Shown: piece by piece, positions 52,101 through 60,669 of the stretch
Layout: every line of letters starts with the position of its first letter
Position numbering within the stretch: the first letter of the stretch is position 1
From: Flavobacterium pectinovorum
GTDB taxonomy: Bacteria > Bacteroidota > Bacteroidia > Flavobacteriales > Flavobacteriaceae
DNA length: 64,000 bases
Direction: 5' to 3'
Assembly: GCF_006438875.1 (NCBI RefSeq)
Contig: NZ_RCZH01000017.1
Location: 62,001 to 126,000, forward strand
Translations under genes and position numbers: made by a program
Notes under the pieces: generated by a model
Told to the model about the DNA's origin: nothing
The model's input: only the letters and a program-made list of their open reading frames with translations
The model's database searches: none

Positions 52101-52959
52101 TAATCTATTGTCAAGTCCGCTTCCAAATCCATTTCTTACCGGTTCTCAAAATGTGAAAGTAGAAGTTATAAATCCAATCAACGCATCATGTTCAGCAAAT
52201 ACTGTCATTGGTTTTGTCGTTAATCCTGTTCCTAAAATCACTTTAGAAGGAGAGGAGTTGGTATGCAGTAATTTACCCACTTTTACAAAAGAAATAGATG
52301 CAGGATTACTGGATTTGAGTACAATTAATGATTTTAATTATCGCTGGTCTTTTAACGGAACTGAAATTTCAGATGAACAAAATTATAGTCTGACAGTAAA
52401 TAAAGAAGGTATTTTTACAGTTGAGGTAAGTAATAAATTAACGCATTGCGCAAGAACCAGAACGATAAAAGTTTCAGCGTCTGATATTGCATCAAATGTG
52501 ATTGCGGTTGTAGATGAATCCAATACTATTTCGGTTTCTGTATCAGGAAACGGAGATTATGTTTATGCGCTTGATGATAATCAAAATGGCTATTATCAGA
52601 AAGAAAATGTCTTTTTGAATGTACCGGCGGGAATTCATATTGTTTATATAAAAGATCAAAATGGCTGTGGAGTTGTTCAAAAAGAAATTGCGGTCTTTGG
52701 AATTCCTGATTTTTTCACACCTAATCAGGATGGTTATCATGATTATTGGAATGTAGAAGGATTGGATGAAGCTAAAAATGCTAAAACAACAATTCAAATT
52801 TTTGATCGATATGGGAAATTTTTAAAACAAATTAGTCCGTCAAGTCAAGGTTGGGATGGAACTTATATTGGAATGCAAATGCCGGCAGATGATTATTGGT
52901 ACATAATAAAATTGGAAGATAATCGAGTTTTCAAAGGGCATTTTGCATTGAAACGATAA
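49144..52959 (+). CDS. Large T9SS type B surface protein with PKD and repeated Cys-Asp-Asp modules
   Basis: A 1271-residue protein starting with TTG; signal peptide MKNAFLIIFVLVISHIYGQ. Residues ~20-370 look like a beta-propeller (NWYFGENAGLNFSNGDP, LLFYTDGITVWD). A PKD domain follows (VWDFGDGTTSLDINPSHVYL, ~400-440). Six modules of ~95 residues, each opening with CDD/CDN and a DGxxxFD pattern, begin near 455, 552, 651, 747, 853 and 945. The C-terminal ~85 residues are a gliding-associated type B sorting domain (PDFFTPNQDGYHDYWNVEG, IQIFDRYGKFLKQI, GWDGTYIGMQMPADDYWY). It is probably an exported adhesin or surface-layer protein. No ATG alternative lies nearby, so TTG is accepted. Confidence 0.9.
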   Translation: MKNAFLIIFVLVISHIYGQNESNNWYFGENAGLNFSNGDPVALTDSKMSTFEGCSTISDSTGKLLFYTDGITVWDKNHQIMPNGNGLKGDTSTTQSAIIVPKPNSTTIYYIFTCAAQADVNGLRYSVLDMTLNSGLGDITIQKNILLSTPVCEKLTAVKNENSNEYWVVAHGYGNNQFLAYKITNTGVNHTAVTSNVGIVVDTEIRRTVGYLKFSPRGRKLISCNNYYIGVELYDFDASTGLITNPRKVNNLFFNYGVEFSPSENIAYVSGGIGESIQLFQYDLTVSDIPSSQIVLKDRVPNGNFFTYFEAMQLAKNGKIYGAILGSGYVFEIEKPNILGTGCNVILDAVSLGTGICQYGLPQFIQSFFKINAKIDIKNTCFGDTSTFSISADQTINNVVWDFGDGTTSLDINPSHVYLKSGVYTISATVNTETVLTESVTIAKIPTATKPQDILACDDYNDGFYSFDLTTQNPAILNGQDPDQYLVTYFSNGVPLTLPTAYVNSSAYVPEIITAEVSNKVNPSCKSSTSFNIAVFDSPKANLPANIPDLTMCDNTSVGTDTDGRVIFDLTQRETTILEGQSATQYVVSYFKDALFTQQIALPKNYQNTTAAETIFVNVANKDNINCYASSSFKIEVFSLPTVAGTVSLKQCDDDIDGFSNFNLEEAITKITVNSAVETITFHKTLADAQNNSNVILNQTAYRNQIVSSDKVYARVVNNNNCYRVAQLNLIVSTTQIPSTYSKTLIQCDDTLLGTNKDGIASFDFSTITTEIENIFPLGQQLDISYYQNIKDALSEKNAIADISNYRNESSPNSQKIFIRVDSKLNNDCLGLGGYITLKVESVPEVKSITRIHCDDDQDGLYAFDTSNLEQELLNGLTNVSVSYLDHNNAPLPSPLPNPFITNSQIIKVVVTNNTPTLCSFDSTISFVVDDLPEVFPIDPLLTIVCDDEIDPVKQDGKYAFNTATFESALLGSQTGMIVKYYDSNNNLLSSPLPNPFLTGSQNVKVEVINPINASCSANTVIGFVVNPVPKITLEGEELVCSNLPTFTKEIDAGLLDLSTINDFNYRWSFNGTEISDEQNYSLTVNKEGIFTVEVSNKLTHCARTRTIKVSASDIASNVIAVVDESNTISVSVSGNGDYVYALDDNQNGYYQKENVFLNVPAGIHIVYIKDQNGCGVVQKEIAVFGIPDFFTPNQDGYHDYWNVEGLDEAKNAKTTIQIFDRYGKFLKQISPSSQGWDGTYIGMQMPADDYWYIIKLEDNRVFKGHFALKR

Positions 52960-52992
52960 AACCATTGTTCTTTTTTTTAAAATTATTAGTAT

Positions 52993-53529
52993 ATGAGTAA
53001 AAGTATAAATCTTAGAATTTTATTTTTTTCGACATTCGTAGCTCTGGTGATTTTTGGTTGTTCAGATAAAAAAGCAAAAGATATTCAAGAAGAAGATCCT
53101 TATTTGAAACAATTGACAGAAAAGCAAATAGGAGATAGTAATTATTACATTTCGATTCCAAAAAAATATGCAATTAAAGAAAACAGAGGACCGGACTTTT
53201 CGGTTTATTATTTCTATCCGACGGACACTACTGCAAAAGCTGCTTTTTCGGGTGGTTTGTATTTTGGTAATCATCCCAGTCAATTTGAAGTAAGCAGTGA
53301 TAGTTGTAAGACGGAAAAATTTAAAAGCAAAATACTAAATAAAAATGCGGACTGGACAAGTTACAATTGCCAGGGTAAATTTTCTATACAAACAATTGTC
53401 GAAAGCGGAAGTGGAGAAGGGTGGAACGAATATATTCATGCTTTTGCCGGTGCATCTTCAACAGCAGATTTAAAGAAGGTTTTAGTGATTTTTAAAACAA
53501 TAAAAAAGAAGAAAAAGAAAGGAAATTGA
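52993..53529 (+). CDS. Hypothetical lipoprotein, 178 residues
   Basis: A lipoprotein with signal peptide and lipobox ending VIFGC at about Cys23. The mature part has beta-strand patterns (NYYISIPKKYAIKENRGPDFSVYYFYP) and a lysine-rich end (KTIKKKKKKGN). I do not recognise a family. It starts 33 bases after the type B protein and may be its co-transcribed partner. It is convergent with the next gene (2 bases between stops). Confidence 0.65.
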   Translation: MSKSINLRILFFSTFVALVIFGCSDKKAKDIQEEDPYLKQLTEKQIGDSNYYISIPKKYAIKENRGPDFSVYYFYPTDTTAKAAFSGGLYFGNHPSQFEVSSDSCKTEKFKSKILNKNADWTSYNCQGKFSIQTIVESGSGEGWNEYIHAFAGASSTADLKKVLVIFKTIKKKKKKGN

Positions 53530-53531
53530 GA

Positions 53532-54380
53532 TTATAATTCCTTAGAATAAACAAACTTTGAGATAGAACTATAATGTTTATTCTTGTTTTTGCATGTTAC
53601 TAATAATCCATTTTTATCATAAATATACTCTATTGTATCACCGTCCGATAATTCTTTTATCAGTTGTTTTTGTCCATTATAGAAAAATAATGTTCCAAAA
53701 TTCGCAACATCTATTGATTTGCTTTTTTCAATATTATTTAACTCATTTTCAATTTTTTCTATTTCGGTTGAAGTTTTAAGAATATTTAATTGCTCTTTTG
53801 ATACGCTGAATAATTCCCTTGAAACTTTTGAATTCTTGATGTTTTTAGAATAAGTAATGCTCGTCTTATGAAAATAAGCATAATGATTTAAATCAGTTGT
53901 ATAACGGAAATCAATATCTAATTTTTTTACTTCTTTTACATTATTTAAATCACTATAAACTAATTCTAAACCTATTCTTTCATTTTTATCATTAGTCTTT
54001 ATTTTTAAAATTATATGTTTTTTGTCAAAATATAAATATTCGACTGATGTTGAATCAAAATCAACTCTGGACATTTTTGCAATTCTATCATCTTTATAAA
54101 AATAATATTGCTTTAAGTCTTTAGAATCAGAATGTGATGCTACTGCACCATTTGGATTTAAAGTACTAATGATATGCCCTCTATTATCGAATAAAATTTC
54201 AGATTCTAACATTAACCCAACAGGTTTTTTATAATAATTTGGATTCTTTTTTGATAGAACCAAATATTTTGAAGCCTTAAGAATTCCGTTTTTTGCGATA
54301 ATATCGTCAGGAAAGTCTATTTGAGCAAATAATTTAAAACTCAAAAGCATCAAGATGAAAGTTATTTTTATATTTTTCAT
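53532..54380 (-). CDS. Secreted hypothetical protein with YD-like strands
   Basis: A 282-residue protein with a signal peptide (MKNIKITFILMLLSFKLFA). It contains Rhs/YD-reminiscent pieces (ILFDNRGHIISTLNPNG, IEYIYDKNGLLVTCKNK) separated by charged helical parts, but no sorting domain. Function unknown. It could be an orphan piece related to Rhs loci, but this is weak. The coding region is AT-rich. Confidence 0.6.
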   Translation of the reverse strand: MKNIKITFILMLLSFKLFAQIDFPDDIIAKNGILKASKYLVLSKKNPNYYKKPVGLMLESEILFDNRGHIISTLNPNGAVASHSDSKDLKQYYFYKDDRIAKMSRVDFDSTSVEYLYFDKKHIILKIKTNDKNERIGLELVYSDLNNVKEVKKLDIDFRYTTDLNHYAYFHKTSITYSKNIKNSKVSRELFSVSKEQLNILKTSTEIEKIENELNNIEKSKSIDVANFGTLFFYNGQKQLIKELSDGDTIEYIYDKNGLLVTCKNKNKHYSSISKFVYSKEL

Positions 54381-54539
54381 TTTTATTTGATTAATAGTGC
54401 ACCAATTTTTTAAAAGGGTTTATAACACAAAAATTACTATTACTTACTATGTCTAAGAACAGAAAAAAACACCCAAAGTCAGAGACATTTGCAAAGCGTT
54501 CGTAAGAATATCGCGTAGAGTGATAAGGCAGAGCAGTTT

Positions 54540-54959
54540 TCAATGTGTTTTAATGATATTAACACGAGGATAATTTATAACCCAGTTCATACTATCCAAT
54601 TCTCTTATTGAATATTTATCAACTTGGAATTTTTTATTAAATATTATAGTATTTTCATTTTTATAGACATACTCTCTATCCTTGATATTAAAATATACAA
54701 TGTATAATGTTTTATTGTAAGAGTTTTTATTTATTTCATGCAAAATTGTACCTCTTATACCAGGAGAACCATAAGTATTAGGTTTTATTTTGCCGCCAAT
54801 AGCTGGTCCATAATAAGTATTCTCATTTCTATATTTGAGAATTATATGATAACAGATATCTTTTGTCGAATTGTTTTTAATTTTTAACTTATCTTTTTTA
54901 TAATTACAACTGACAATTACAAAAATGACCGATAAAAAAATATACTTTAGTTTGTTCAT
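54540..54959 (-). CDS. Hypothetical lipoprotein, 139 residues
   Basis: It has a signal peptide with lipobox (IFVIVSC, Cys18) and a beta-rich mature part (DICYHIILKYRNENTYYGPAIGG, KTLYIVYFNIKDREYVYKN). No family recognised. The preceding gap 54381-54539 holds nothing clear. It lies 33 bases after a small HTH gene on the same strand. Confidence 0.55.
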   Translation of the reverse strand: MNKLKYIFLSVIFVIVSCNYKKDKLKIKNNSTKDICYHIILKYRNENTYYGPAIGGKIKPNTYGSPGIRGTILHEINKNSYNKTLYIVYFNIKDREYVYKNENTIIFNKKFQVDKYSIRELDSMNWVINYPRVNIIKTH

Positions 54960-54992
54960 TTGTCAAAAAAATATCTTTCGAAAATTTTAGAA

Positions 54993-55220
54993 TTATATTT
55001 TTCGGAATAATTCTGATATTTCTACATTCAAAGCTTTGCTGATTCGGATAAGCTTGTCGATTCCCATAATTTGTTTGCCTAACATATATCGTCTTAACGC
55101 TTCAATATCTAAATCTGAATCGTGAGCAATATGTCTTACTTTAAGATTTTTTTCTTTTATAATATCTTTTATATTATTTCCAACAATCTTAACAGATTCA
55201 GGTACCTCAGTTTTTCTCAT
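54993..55220 (-). CDS. Small XRE-type helix-turn-helix protein
   Basis: A 75-residue single-domain DNA-binding protein. VGNNIKDIIKEKNLKVRHIAHDSDLDIEALRRYMLGKQIMGIDKLIRISKALNVEISELF has the five-helix Cro/C1 pattern with the HTH at ~28-50. It is upstream of a small lipoprotein gene and divergent from a 112-residue gene, and may regulate either. Targets are unknown. Confidence 0.75.
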   Translation of the reverse strand: MRKTEVPESVKIVGNNIKDIIKEKNLKVRHIAHDSDLDIEALRRYMLGKQIMGIDKLIRISKALNVEISELFRKI

Positions 55221-55308
55221 TTCCTAATTATTATAAGGTTGAAAATTATAAGTAAGTAGTCAAAAAAACAGGAATGTATATATCCAGTCAAATACGTCTG
55301 TTTTTGTT

Positions 55309-55316
55309 TATATTTG
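55309..55316 (+). promoter_or_regulatory. TAnnTTTG element before the 112-residue gene
   Basis: TATATTTG lies 58 bases before the ATG at 55375, in the 154-bp gap divergent from the XRE gene. No clear -33 TTG at normal spacing. Confidence 0.4.
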
Positions 55317-55374
55317 CTAAGAGATACAAAGATATTTCAGCGAATAAAAAAATCAAAAAAAGACAGTCAGAATT

Positions 55375-55713
55375 ATGGAAATAAATGAAACTAAAAAATT
55401 AGAGAATCTTGAAAAAATAATCGGGAAGTATTTCAATAATCCAAAGTCAGCTACTAAATCAGAATTTTATACTGCTCAAATCAAAATCAATTATTATGAA
55501 CTTGGTTGCGTGATTACCAATATGATAAAAATGTGCATTTTAACGATAGATAATGAAGGACATATAATTTCAAGCACAAACAAAAAGGCTGTAAATGTTT
55601 CGCTTATGTTAGAAATGGTACTTGAAATGTTTCCTTTAAATGAATTTGAAATGTTAGGCGAAATTAATGAGATATTTATTGGAGATTCGCATAATAGTGA
55701 GGAAAAGAGATAA
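55375..55713 (+). CDS. Hypothetical protein, 112 residues
   Basis: No family recognised. It is a soluble, mostly helical protein (NLEKIIGKYFNNPKSATK, NVSLMLEMVLEMFPLNEFEML). Its stop codon ends exactly one base before the stop of the hybrid regulator on the other strand, so the two genes abut without a gap. A promoter element supports expression. Confidence 0.5.
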   Translation: MEINETKKLENLEKIIGKYFNNPKSATKSEFYTAQIKINYYELGCVITNMIKMCILTIDNEGHIISSTNKKAVNVSLMLEMVLEMFPLNEFEMLGEINEIFIGDSHNSEEKR

Positions 55714-58700
55714 CTATGAAATATCCCTTTTCTGAATAATATTCAATTCCTTATTAAAAGAGTTTCTATATTTTTTGATATATTCTGAAGGTTTCATCCC
55801 AAACAATTTTACGAATTGTTGACGGAAATAACGCTGATCTTCAATACCAACCTGAGGTCCAACCTGTGCGATATTAATATTTTCAGTTAGCATAATTACG
55901 GCGGCTCTGCGGATTCTGATCGATCTGATAAAAACATTTACGGTTTGTCCTGAAATTGCTTTAATTTTTTTGTAAAGACTTGAATGACTCATACCCATTG
56001 CAGCCGAGAAACTTTTCAGGTTAAATTCGCTGTTTTCAAGATTGGCTTCGACGATTTCGATACATTTATCAAGAAATTCTTTGTATTCAAGAGGAACTTT
56101 ATTTACGTTTTCACGAAGTGTAATACTATCCAGGAAATACTTGCGTAGTTGACCTCTGTTGCGAAGAACGGAATCAACTCGTGCCAGAAGTATATCGCTG
56201 TCAAAAGGTTTGGTGACATAATCGTCCGCACCTTCGGTAATACTCTGCAAGTGAATATCATTGCTGGTTGTAGCCGTGAGAAGTATCACCGGAATATGGC
56301 TTAAATCATCATTTTGCTTGATTTTTTTGCATAAATCCAAACCGTTCATGCCTTCCATAGAAATATCGCTAAGGACAATATCAGGCATGTGCTTTTCGAC
56401 CAATTTCAGTCCTTCGAGTCCATTTGCTGCCGAATAAACAATATAGTTTTTGGTAAAAAGCTGTACCAGATAATGATTCATTTCGGGATTGTCTTCAACT
56501 ATTAAAAGTACTTTTTTGGTACTGATTAATTCCTCCTGTATACTTTCAGGATTTAAGGATTGATCGCTGGTTTTCGGTGCATTTTGACGATCTGCCGGCA
56601 TTCCTTCCAGAAGTTCACCTACAAGTGGCGACATTTGCGGACAATTCTCATTGATGCTCATTTCTGCAAAATGACTTTTCCCTTTTGGAAGTATAATCGT
56701 AAACGAGGTACCTTTTCCAACTTCACTTTTACACGTTATTTCGCCATGATGTTTAGTCACAAAATATTTAGCAACATAAAGACCTATTCCAAAACCATTG
56801 CTGGATTTAGACTCAATTTGTTTGAATTTTTCAAAAATAGTATCAAGGTCATTCTCATTAATTCCGCTTCCGGTATCTGATATAATAATAGAAACATCAG
56901 CAGTTTTCTCGATTATTTCAATACTTATCGATCCTTTATTTGGCGTAAATTTGAAAGCATTTGAAATTAAATTAAACAGCGTAATCTCTATTTTTTCGTA
57001 ATCTCCATATATTTCAGCGGGTGTTTTTTCTTCAATAAACTGATAATTTAAACTTTTAACCGCTGCCATTTGTGTAAAGCTTTCGTAGATTTCACGACAC
57101 AGATTATTTAAATTAATCTTAGAAATTTTGAGTTCATCAAGATCTGTTTCTGCTTTTCTAAATAACAGTAACTGATCTGTAAGACTCAATAATCGTTTTG
57201 CATTTTTATAGGCGAGATTCAGGTCGAGATCATCTTCAGAACGGTTTTTTCTTTCAATGGCACTTTTCAGCGGATTTAAAATTAAAGACAGCGGAGTGCG
57301 CAATTCATGCGCCATATAAGTAAACATAGAAAATTGCTTTTCGGCATGTTCCTTGTCTTTTTTATGCTCCATACGGGCGAGTTTTATCTCGTAGCGAAGT
57401 CTTTCCTTATTTTTATGATAATCTACGTAAGCATAAATTGCACCGGCAGCAGCGATGAGATAAAAAGTATACGCCCACCAAGTTCTATACCAAGGCGGAA
57501 GAATTTTTACCGTCGCGAGTGTTACTTCATTCGTCCAATTTCCAAAAACATCGGTTGTTTTTACTTTAAAAACGTAAGTTCCTTCGGTCAATCTGGAATA
57601 ATTTGCACGGTTATTTTTTGAGGTATAATTCCAGTCTTTATCCCAGCCTTCGAGAAAATAAGCGGTATTAATTTTTTCGGAATTGACATAATCAAGATAA
57701 ACAAAATCAAAACTCAATGCCGATTTTTCATAAGGAAGTTCAGCACCGCTTATCATTTCGAGTTTCTTTTCTGTGACATATGGACTGTCCAATTTTAAAG
57801 ACTGATTGTTGACCAGTAAATCATTCAATAAAAATTTTCCGGTATTTTCTTTGTCTTTTATATTGTCAGGATCAAAAACATTGAAACCGTTTATACCGCC
57901 AAAAATAAATTCTCCTGTCGAAAGTTTCGTCCCTGCATTCCAGCTAAATTGATTGCCCTGAAGTCCGTCAGAAACTCCAAAATTTCTAAAAGTATTGTTC
58001 TTAGGATTCAATCTCGAAATTCCGTGATACGTACTCATCCATAAATTCCCTTTTTTGTCCTCTAAAAGGCGAAGTATGGTATTGCTCGAAAGACCGTTTT
58101 GTGTGGTGTAATTTTTGGAAGTGCCTGTTTTTCGGTTGAATAAAAGCAAACCACCTTCGACGGTACCAATCCAAAGATTTTTGTTTTCATCTTCGGTGAT
58201 GCATCTAGTCGTATAATCTGAATGATAGGTTTTTACTTTTTTTGTTTTGGGTTCAATTTCAAAAAAGGAATTAAAAGTTCCTCCCCAGATTTTTCCGTCT
58301 TTGGTTTCGTAGAGACACGTAACATCTCGTAAAGTTGTACTATAACAAACGAATTTGTTTTGTTTTTTGTCAAATTGATATAATGCTCCACTATTTGTAA
58401 TGGCAAGCCACAACGTTTTTTTTGAATCTATAAAAAGCAGCCACGATTCCTGTTCTGCTTTTTTAGTAAATTGATTATAAATCGAAAAATTCTGAATTGC
58501 TTTTGATTTTGGATCAATTCGACAGACTCCGCCTTTCCACATCGCAACCCAAATGGCATTATCAGAATCCCTGACGATGCTTGTAACAAAATTGCTCTGA
58601 ATTTTTCTCCCCGCAGCTGAGGTTGTCGAGTAAACATCGTACGTATTTTGTTTTCTGTTCCAGTATCGCATTCCGGCGCCATCAGTACCAATCCAGATAT

Positions 58701-59784
58701 TTTTCTTTTCATCTTCGCAGAAAGAAAGCATGAAATTTGCAGCAGGATCTTCGTCTTCTTTATTAGTCAGCGGATCTTTACTTTTAAAATGGTTGAAATA
58801 AAGCGGTTTTTTGCCCATCATACTTACGCCGCCACGCAGGGTTCCGAACCACATTTCTCCGGTTTTGCTTTCGAATATATCATACAAAGATTTACTGTTA
58901 AGCAAGGAAACTGGACCGCTGGCACGATATAAAATTGGAGTAGATTGATTTTTTGTAAGTGTGTAAAGTCCGGCTCCGTCAGTCGCCATCCAAAGTCTGT
59001 TTTCTTGTTGGTAAAAATCACGTACAACTGTTTTTTCCGAAAAGTAATTTTTAGAATAAGTATTCAGATTGTGATTATATAAGTACGCACCTTCGTCTGA
59101 TCCAATCCAAAGTCCTTCATTGGTCAGTTTAATGCAATTTGCGCCTGTAATTGTATTGTTAAGTAGCGTTAGTTTTTTTGATTTAATATCGTATTGGCAA
59201 AGACCAGTTCCGGTTATAAAAACATAGAAGATTTGTTTTTTTGCATTATAAGATATTGATCTCGCAATATAATTTAGTTTTCCGTTGAAAGGTATTGCCG
59301 TTCCAATTTTCTCCCCTTCCTTATAAAGTACAATTGCCTCTTTTGCAGCCACAAGAATAATATGCAGAGAGTGAACGGCGATTATTTCGTAAGCAGTAAC
59401 ATTTAGCGGTTTAATTTTTTTATTAATATCATAATATTTCAACGGACTAAAAGAAGAACGTTCGGCATTGAAAACTACAGGTCCGGCAGTTGTTCCTATC
59501 CACAAATTATTTTCAAAATCACCTTCGATACAGCTAATGGCATTTCCCTGAATCGAATTTGGATCCGTATGGATATGGCGGTAAATTTTAAAATCATTTC
59601 CATCATATCTGTTCAATCCGTCAAAAGTTCCAAACCACATATAGCCATTTTGATCCTGATATATAGACGCAACAGAATTGTTCGAAAGTCCCGATGAAAT
59701 ATCAAGATGTCTTATCGGGTAATTCTGTCCGGATGCATTTATATACAGCAGGATAATAATAAGAAAGAACTTTAGCTTATTCAT
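55714..59784 (-). CDS. Hybrid two-component system regulator (periplasmic sensor, histidine kinase, receiver, AraC HTH)
   Basis: A 1356-residue one-protein signalling chain typical of glycan loci in Bacteroidota. Signal peptide (ending INASG); two-component propeller repeats (~25-640, e.g. DQNGYMWFGTFDGLNRYDG, EDKKGNLWMSTYHGISRLN); Y_Y_Y domain (~660-755); membrane helix (~765-787); HisKA with FTYMAHELRTPLSLIL (~823); ATPase with NLISNAFKFTPNKGS (~941) and GFGIGLYVAK; receiver with LLIVEDNPEMN (~1093) and phospho-acceptor in DIVLSDISMEGMNG (~1140); AraC HTH (~1240-1345). Phosphorylation residues are all present. It is divergent from a susC gene, its likely target. Confidence 0.94.
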   Translation of the reverse strand: MNKLKFFLIIILLYINASGQNYPIRHLDISSGLSNNSVASIYQDQNGYMWFGTFDGLNRYDGNDFKIYRHIHTDPNSIQGNAISCIEGDFENNLWIGTTAGPVVFNAERSSFSPLKYYDINKKIKPLNVTAYEIIAVHSLHIILVAAKEAIVLYKEGEKIGTAIPFNGKLNYIARSISYNAKKQIFYVFITGTGLCQYDIKSKKLTLLNNTITGANCIKLTNEGLWIGSDEGAYLYNHNLNTYSKNYFSEKTVVRDFYQQENRLWMATDGAGLYTLTKNQSTPILYRASGPVSLLNSKSLYDIFESKTGEMWFGTLRGGVSMMGKKPLYFNHFKSKDPLTNKEDEDPAANFMLSFCEDEKKNIWIGTDGAGMRYWNRKQNTYDVYSTTSAAGRKIQSNFVTSIVRDSDNAIWVAMWKGGVCRIDPKSKAIQNFSIYNQFTKKAEQESWLLFIDSKKTLWLAITNSGALYQFDKKQNKFVCYSTTLRDVTCLYETKDGKIWGGTFNSFFEIEPKTKKVKTYHSDYTTRCITEDENKNLWIGTVEGGLLLFNRKTGTSKNYTTQNGLSSNTILRLLEDKKGNLWMSTYHGISRLNPKNNTFRNFGVSDGLQGNQFSWNAGTKLSTGEFIFGGINGFNVFDPDNIKDKENTGKFLLNDLLVNNQSLKLDSPYVTEKKLEMISGAELPYEKSALSFDFVYLDYVNSEKINTAYFLEGWDKDWNYTSKNNRANYSRLTEGTYVFKVKTTDVFGNWTNEVTLATVKILPPWYRTWWAYTFYLIAAAGAIYAYVDYHKNKERLRYEIKLARMEHKKDKEHAEKQFSMFTYMAHELRTPLSLILNPLKSAIERKNRSEDDLDLNLAYKNAKRLLSLTDQLLLFRKAETDLDELKISKINLNNLCREIYESFTQMAAVKSLNYQFIEEKTPAEIYGDYEKIEITLFNLISNAFKFTPNKGSISIEIIEKTADVSIIISDTGSGINENDLDTIFEKFKQIESKSSNGFGIGLYVAKYFVTKHHGEITCKSEVGKGTSFTIILPKGKSHFAEMSINENCPQMSPLVGELLEGMPADRQNAPKTSDQSLNPESIQEELISTKKVLLIVEDNPEMNHYLVQLFTKNYIVYSAANGLEGLKLVEKHMPDIVLSDISMEGMNGLDLCKKIKQNDDLSHIPVILLTATTSNDIHLQSITEGADDYVTKPFDSDILLARVDSVLRNRGQLRKYFLDSITLRENVNKVPLEYKEFLDKCIEIVEANLENSEFNLKSFSAAMGMSHSSLYKKIKAISGQTVNVFIRSIRIRRAAVIMLTENINIAQVGPQVGIEDQRYFRQQFVKLFGMKPSEYIKKYRNSFNKELNIIQKRDIS

Positions 59785-60092
59785 AGAAAATTTTTTAAAA
59801 GCATGCTATTTTTTGATATACGAAAAATAAAAAGGATGCGATCTAAAAGCTGAATCAATTATTTATGTGAATATGTTTGAAATCTGATACTTTGCGAAAT
59901 TAACACAATTATTATGTAATGTTTAAAAAACACTACTGGTTTTTTAAAGGAATGAAGGCTTATAATTTTAATGTTTTTTTTGAATCAACACTAAATTTTT
60001 GTGTTCACTAATTATTTTTAACGCAGAGAACACAAAGATTTTTATCTATGAATGTCTCAGAAAGCGCAAAGTTCACAAAGCTAAACACAATA

Positions 60093-60195
60093 TTGTCATT
60101 TCGACGAAGGAGAAATCGCACTCGTAACTCGACAAAGATTGGCGATTTTGATTGTAGAGTTTCTTACGGAGATTTCTCCTTCGTCGAAATGACAA
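60093..60195. repeat. Inverted-repeat element (CTTCGGTCGA family), reversed copy
   Basis: TTGTCATTTCGACGAAGGAG and CTCCTTCGTCGAAATGACAA are perfect reverse complements. The centre reads CTCGACAAAGATTGGCGATT, the reverse complement of the centre at 21132, so this copy is in the opposite orientation. The stretch before it (60020-60085) resembles the AACTTTGCG-type repeats of 6379-6890. Confidence 0.8.
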
Positions 60196-60669
60196 AATCT
60201 TCGATTTTACGTCGTTGCGAGAGATTTATTCTCCATAACATTATAGATTTTTAACTCAATAACATAGTTTTTTTGGATTGATTCTTCTTTTGAATTTTTT
60301 ATTTAAAATTTAAAGCCTTATTAAATTCTTTTTTTGAGAATATACCGATTAAAAACCACTAGCAATTTGATTGTTAATTCCATTACTATAAAGGTTAATT
60401 ATTTGTATTATCGTTTTTTTTGAGAGAAAATATTGCAGAATATGTTTTTATTAAGTGTTGTGTGTACACTTTTACGAAATTGTCCCCGTTTATAAATGAA
60501 TTTTTCCCTGTCTTAATACCTTGCTCTGTGCTTAATTTGCAGGGTGAGTTGACAAGCTATAACGATTGAGTAATACTGCTTTATTTTTTTGTTCAGAGTA
60601 CGTCAATGAAAACAAACTAACCAACATTAATTATCAAAAACTAACTTAAACCAACCCAATTAAAAAAGT
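60196..60669 (+). promoter_or_regulatory. Upstream region of the second susC (no clear elements found)
   Basis: This AT-rich stretch must hold the susC2 promoter, but I find no TAnnTTTG with correct spacing (TATTTTTTTG near 60582 has a spacer two bases too long). The AACTGGTAGGTACTGGTAT motif of the other locus is not present. The whole gap 59785-60669 shows no gene apart from the inverted-repeat element. Confidence 0.3.

Noticed and set aside
58428..59027. Short open frames inside the hybrid regulator gene
   Set aside because: Overlap the propeller-repeat coding region in other frames; no independent signal.
60048..60254. 68-residue open frame upstream of susC
   Set aside because: It runs through the inverted-repeat element and has no ribosome-binding or domain signal.
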